Below, piece by piece: positions 62,064 through 64,000 of a stretch of DNA of 64,000 bases (position 1 is the stretch's first letter; each line of letters starts with the position of its first letter). The notes under the pieces are model-generated. The model was given only the letters and a program-made list of their open reading frames with translations, was not told the origin of the DNA and ran no database searches. This DNA is from Candidatus Gastranaerophilales bacterium. GTDB taxonomy: Bacteria > Cyanobacteriota > Vampirovibrionia > Gastranaerophilales > Gastranaerophilaceae. Position numbers and translations under genes: made by a program. The DNA lies in NCBI GenBank assembly GCA_944324845.1, contig CALUXX010000001.1, positions 186,001 through 250,000 of the forward strand, written 5' to 3'.

Positions 62064-63619
62064 ACAGCTTCACCTTTTCTCATTTTTCGTTTTAAGATTT
62101 CATCCAGATTTCCGCTGGCTATTTTTTCCTGTTTCTTTTCAACTTCAGTTTTCTTATCGTCTGTTATGTTGGATTCTTCTTTTTCGGCTTTTTTCATTAA
62201 GGTTTCTGTTTTGGCTATATCTGTGTTGGTTTTAGAATTTGGATTTGTTTTATCTGTTGCTTTTTCTCCGGTTTTTGTATTTTGAGTTCCTGTATTTTGA
62301 CCTGTCGTTGTAGTTCCGTTTTGTTCAGCTAATCGGTTATCGCCTGATACTTCTCCTGCTGATACTCCGGTTGTATTATAAATGTTTGTTTGACTGTCTT
62401 GAATGGTACTTCTGTTTGCGTTGTTTTTATCTGATATTATTGCTCCATTGTCCTGCAAACCTTTTCCGGCACTTACTGCATATTTGCCTATGCTTTCTAA
62501 GCTTATAATGATAGGAATGTTGAATAAGATATTTTTTACTTCTTTTTTTAAGTCTATTGTTGTATTTCCATAGTCTTGTGTTTCAACTCCAATGGTTGTT
62601 CCGTCATTTATAGTTGCTTGATATAAATTTAAATCTGTATCGTAACCTAAGGCTACATTTTGCCCTGTTGTTCCGAGATTTTTTAATTCATCTTCTATTT
62701 GTAATGCCTTTGCAAAATCTGATTGATTTTTATTTCCTTTATTTTTTATGTTATTTAATTGTGATTTAAGGTCATTTGCTTGCCCTAATAAATCACTCAT
62801 ATAGCTGTCCAAACTTGCTATTGCGTTGTCTGAAGCTTCTCCGATTGTTGTTAAATCGTTGGACTTTTCGTTTGCGGTATTTCCTTTGTTAGAACTTTCG
62901 CTGATAAATGTTTTAGCTATAGAAATTATATCTTGACCTTCTTCTTCCATTTTTTTTCGTTTTTCATCAGCGGTCATTTTTTCTTCTTGTTCTTCTTCTG
63001 TTTCTGTTCGGGGATTTGTTTCTGTGGGTTCTCCTCCTTCGGTTGAATTTGTCGTTTGGGTTTGTTCTGTCGTTGTGTTTGTTGTTGGTGTAGTATTATT
63101 TGTTTCTTGTTGTTGCTGATTTTGGACAAGTTGAGTTTGTTGGACTGTTTGATTTTGTCCATTTTGCTCAACGCCTTGTAGTGTTTCATTATTTTGTTGA
63201 AGGTTATTATATGTTTGTATAGCTTGAGATAGCTGTGTTGGTCTTACGTTCTCTTCTTCATTTCGTATCGGTTGTTGTGTTGTGGCTGGGGTGTTTGATG
63301 TCGTTTGTTCAGGTTGATTTGGTTGAGATTCTGGCTCAACTTCATTATTCTGTGCATTGTTATTTTGTTCTGGTAATGGGGCTTGTGTAGGGGTTTGAGT
63401 TTGGTTATTTTGTGGGGTCGTTGGTTTTGAGATTGCCATTTCGTATGTGGTTTCATCTGTGTCATTTTTTTCTAAATCTACACGAAATGCTCTTGCCCAA
63501 GACAAATATTCCTGGGGTACATTTATTCCCTCATTATCGTATTTTATTATTTCTTTTGCTGTTAACCTCCGCCAATCAATGATTTTGGGAGTTGTCATAC
63601 TTATTCTTGATACGTCCAT
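62060..63619 (-). CDS. Hypothetical 519-residue low-complexity protein
   Basis: The first 60 residues look folded (IIDWRRLTAKEIIKYDNEG, then VPQEYLSWARAFRVDLE). Residues 66 to about 210 are low complexity, dominated by Gln, Thr, Asn, Pro and Glu, then a charged stretch follows (about 210-228, rich in Glu and Lys). A central part with heptad-like spacing (about 255-310) and a possible beta region (NLYQATINDGTTIGVETQDYG) come next, and the C-terminus is basic. There is no signal peptide and no family is recognised. A role as a scaffold or cell-surface/appendage linker is speculation. Confidence 0.7.
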   Translation of the reverse strand: MDVSRISMTTPKIIDWRRLTAKEIIKYDNEGINVPQEYLSWARAFRVDLEKNDTDETTYEMAISKPTTPQNNQTQTPTQAPLPEQNNNAQNNEVEPESQPNQPEQTTSNTPATTQQPIRNEEENVRPTQLSQAIQTYNNLQQNNETLQGVEQNGQNQTVQQTQLVQNQQQQETNNTTPTTNTTTEQTQTTNSTEGGEPTETNPRTETEEEQEEKMTADEKRKKMEEEGQDIISIAKTFISESSNKGNTANEKSNDLTTIGEASDNAIASLDSYMSDLLGQANDLKSQLNNIKNKGNKNQSDFAKALQIEDELKNLGTTGQNVALGYDTDLNLYQATINDGTTIGVETQDYGNTTIDLKKEVKNILFNIPIIISLESIGKYAVSAGKGLQDNGAIISDKNNANRSTIQDSQTNIYNTTGVSAGEVSGDNRLAEQNGTTTTGQNTGTQNTKTGEKATDKTNPNSKTNTDIAKTETLMKKAEKEESNITDDKKTEVEKKQEKIASGNLDEILKRKMRKGEAV

Positions 63620-63735
63620 ATTTATTCCTGTTTTTGTTTTTATCGGCTTGGTTTCTTAAAATCTTTAATTTTATTATTTTATGTGTATATAAGTTAACAA
63701 AAATTAATAATTGTATTAAATATGAAAAATGTGGT

Positions 63736-63741
63736 TATAAT
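63736..63741 (+). promoter_or_regulatory. Possible -10 element of cdd
   Basis: A perfect TATAAT lies 20 bases before the cdd start codon, overlapping the region just ahead of the AGGAGAAAGAGGG ribosome site. The matching -35 (TTGTAT) is 19 bases away, so spacing is not ideal. Confidence 0.3.
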
Positions 63742-63761
63742 AGGAGAAAGAGGGTTTTAAA

Positions 63762-64000
63762 ATGAAGTATGAAGAATTAATGCAAAAAGCGATTGAAGTT
63801 TCAAAGAACTCATATTCACCGTATTCGAAATTTGCGGTGGGAGCTTGTGTTTTAGCTGAATCTGGTGAAGTTTATTGCGGATGCAATTTTGAAAATTCCA
63901 GTTTTGGGTTATCAATTTGTGCTGAACGTAATGCTATTGGTTCTGCGATTGCAAATGGTGAAAAGAAAATAAAAGCTATTGCTATTTATTCACCTAATCA
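63762..64000 (+). CDS. cdd: Cytidine deaminase, N-terminal part (cut by the window end)
   Basis: The visible 79 codons begin MKYEELMQKAIEVSKNSYSPYS and contain the zinc-binding C-A-E-R-N-A motif, the substrate-binding F-x-V-G-A and the N-F-E-N-S segment. It deaminates cytidine to uridine in the pyrimidine salvage pathway. An AGGAGAAAGAGGG ribosome site precedes the ATG. The second zinc-binding Cys pair lies beyond the window. Confidence 0.93.
   Translation, partial: MKYEELMQKAIEVSKNSYSPYSKFAVGACVLAESGEVYCGCNFENSSFGLSICAERNAIGSAIANGEKKIKAIAIYSPN

Noticed and set aside
62974-63465. Two further minus-strand ORFs inside the low-complexity gene
   Set aside because: They are alternative frames of a repetitive Gln/Thr/Asn coding stretch and give Lys/Gln-rich nonsense.

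Overview
The window looks like a chromosomal segment of a non-photosynthetic relative of cyanobacteria, most likely Vampirovibrionia/Melainabacteria (gut Gastranaerophilales type). Four things point this way. The DNA is very AT-rich. The ATP synthase genes run a-c-b'-b-delta-alpha-(insert)-gamma, with two b-type subunits and no beta/epsilon genes, which is the split cyanobacterial layout. Several unrecognised proteins are rich in Asn and Gln. Kdo synthesis genes (kdsC, kdsD) and an MlaE permease imply a Gram-negative outer membrane. The lineage assignment is inference; there is no rRNA gene in the window.

Layout. 1-5.3 kb: the tail of a probable alpha-amylase-family gene, then a minus-strand group (trpS, ssb, DUF1537 kinase, PdxA-type dehydrogenase), an AAA+ ATPase whose N-terminus seems to lie across a -1 frameshift, and tRNA-Pro. 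5.5-12.3 kb: plus-strand envelope and housekeeping genes (DUF374 acyltransferase, nitrilase, PBP4-type carboxypeptidase, GT2, Gfo/Idh oxidoreductase, CDP-alcohol phosphatidyltransferase, trmL, nnrD), converging on speD. 12.9-16.4 kb: an OmpR-type response regulator and a large SF2 helicase with membrane segments. 16.4-20.4 kb: rpsP, then tig-clpP-clpX. 20.4-24.1 kb: a degenerate HD-GYP protein, an FtsL-like gene after rsmH, and two small unknown genes. 24.5-28.0 kb: two large paralogous membrane proteins of no recognised family. 28.0-34.9 kb: the ATP synthase operon with a small zinc-binding membrane protein inside it, preceded by coaE, a pseudouridine synthase and a YbgC-like thioesterase, with rex divergent. 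35.7-42.5 kb: dnaK and a surface-glycan cluster (pyruvyl transferase, SDR, IspD/TarI-like cytidylyltransferase, GT8-LicD fusion). 42.7-45.2 kb: tRNA-Thr, two unknown genes and mlaE. 45.2-53.5 kb: kdsD-kdsC-queD-uppP, followed by two more unknown membrane proteins and a GH13 enzyme. 53.8-57.7 kb: a dipeptide-type ABC importer without ATPase genes. 57.7-62.1 kb: mgtC-like, then pyrH-frr-cdsA-rnc-rpe. 62.1-64 kb: a low-complexity protein and the start of cdd.

How the parts fit together. Much of the window serves the envelope: lipid head groups (cdsA, CDP-alcohol transferase), lipid carrier recycling (uppP), Kdo (kdsC/kdsD), peptidoglycan trimming (dacB), lipid transport (mlaE) and surface-glycan decoration. 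The most promising undescribed material is a set of lineage-type membrane proteins (562, 577, 348 and 849 residues). Several carry a short N-terminal [S/N/T]-F-x-[G/S] motif, also present in the GH13 enzyme encoded at the end of one operon. Other candidates are a zinc/TM miniprotein in the ATP synthase operon, a TrpRS with a full [4Fe-4S] cysteine motif, a possible programmed -1 frameshift, and active-site substitutions in RNase III and the HD-GYP protein. I found no transposase, integrase, CRISPR array, rRNA operon or obvious prophage.
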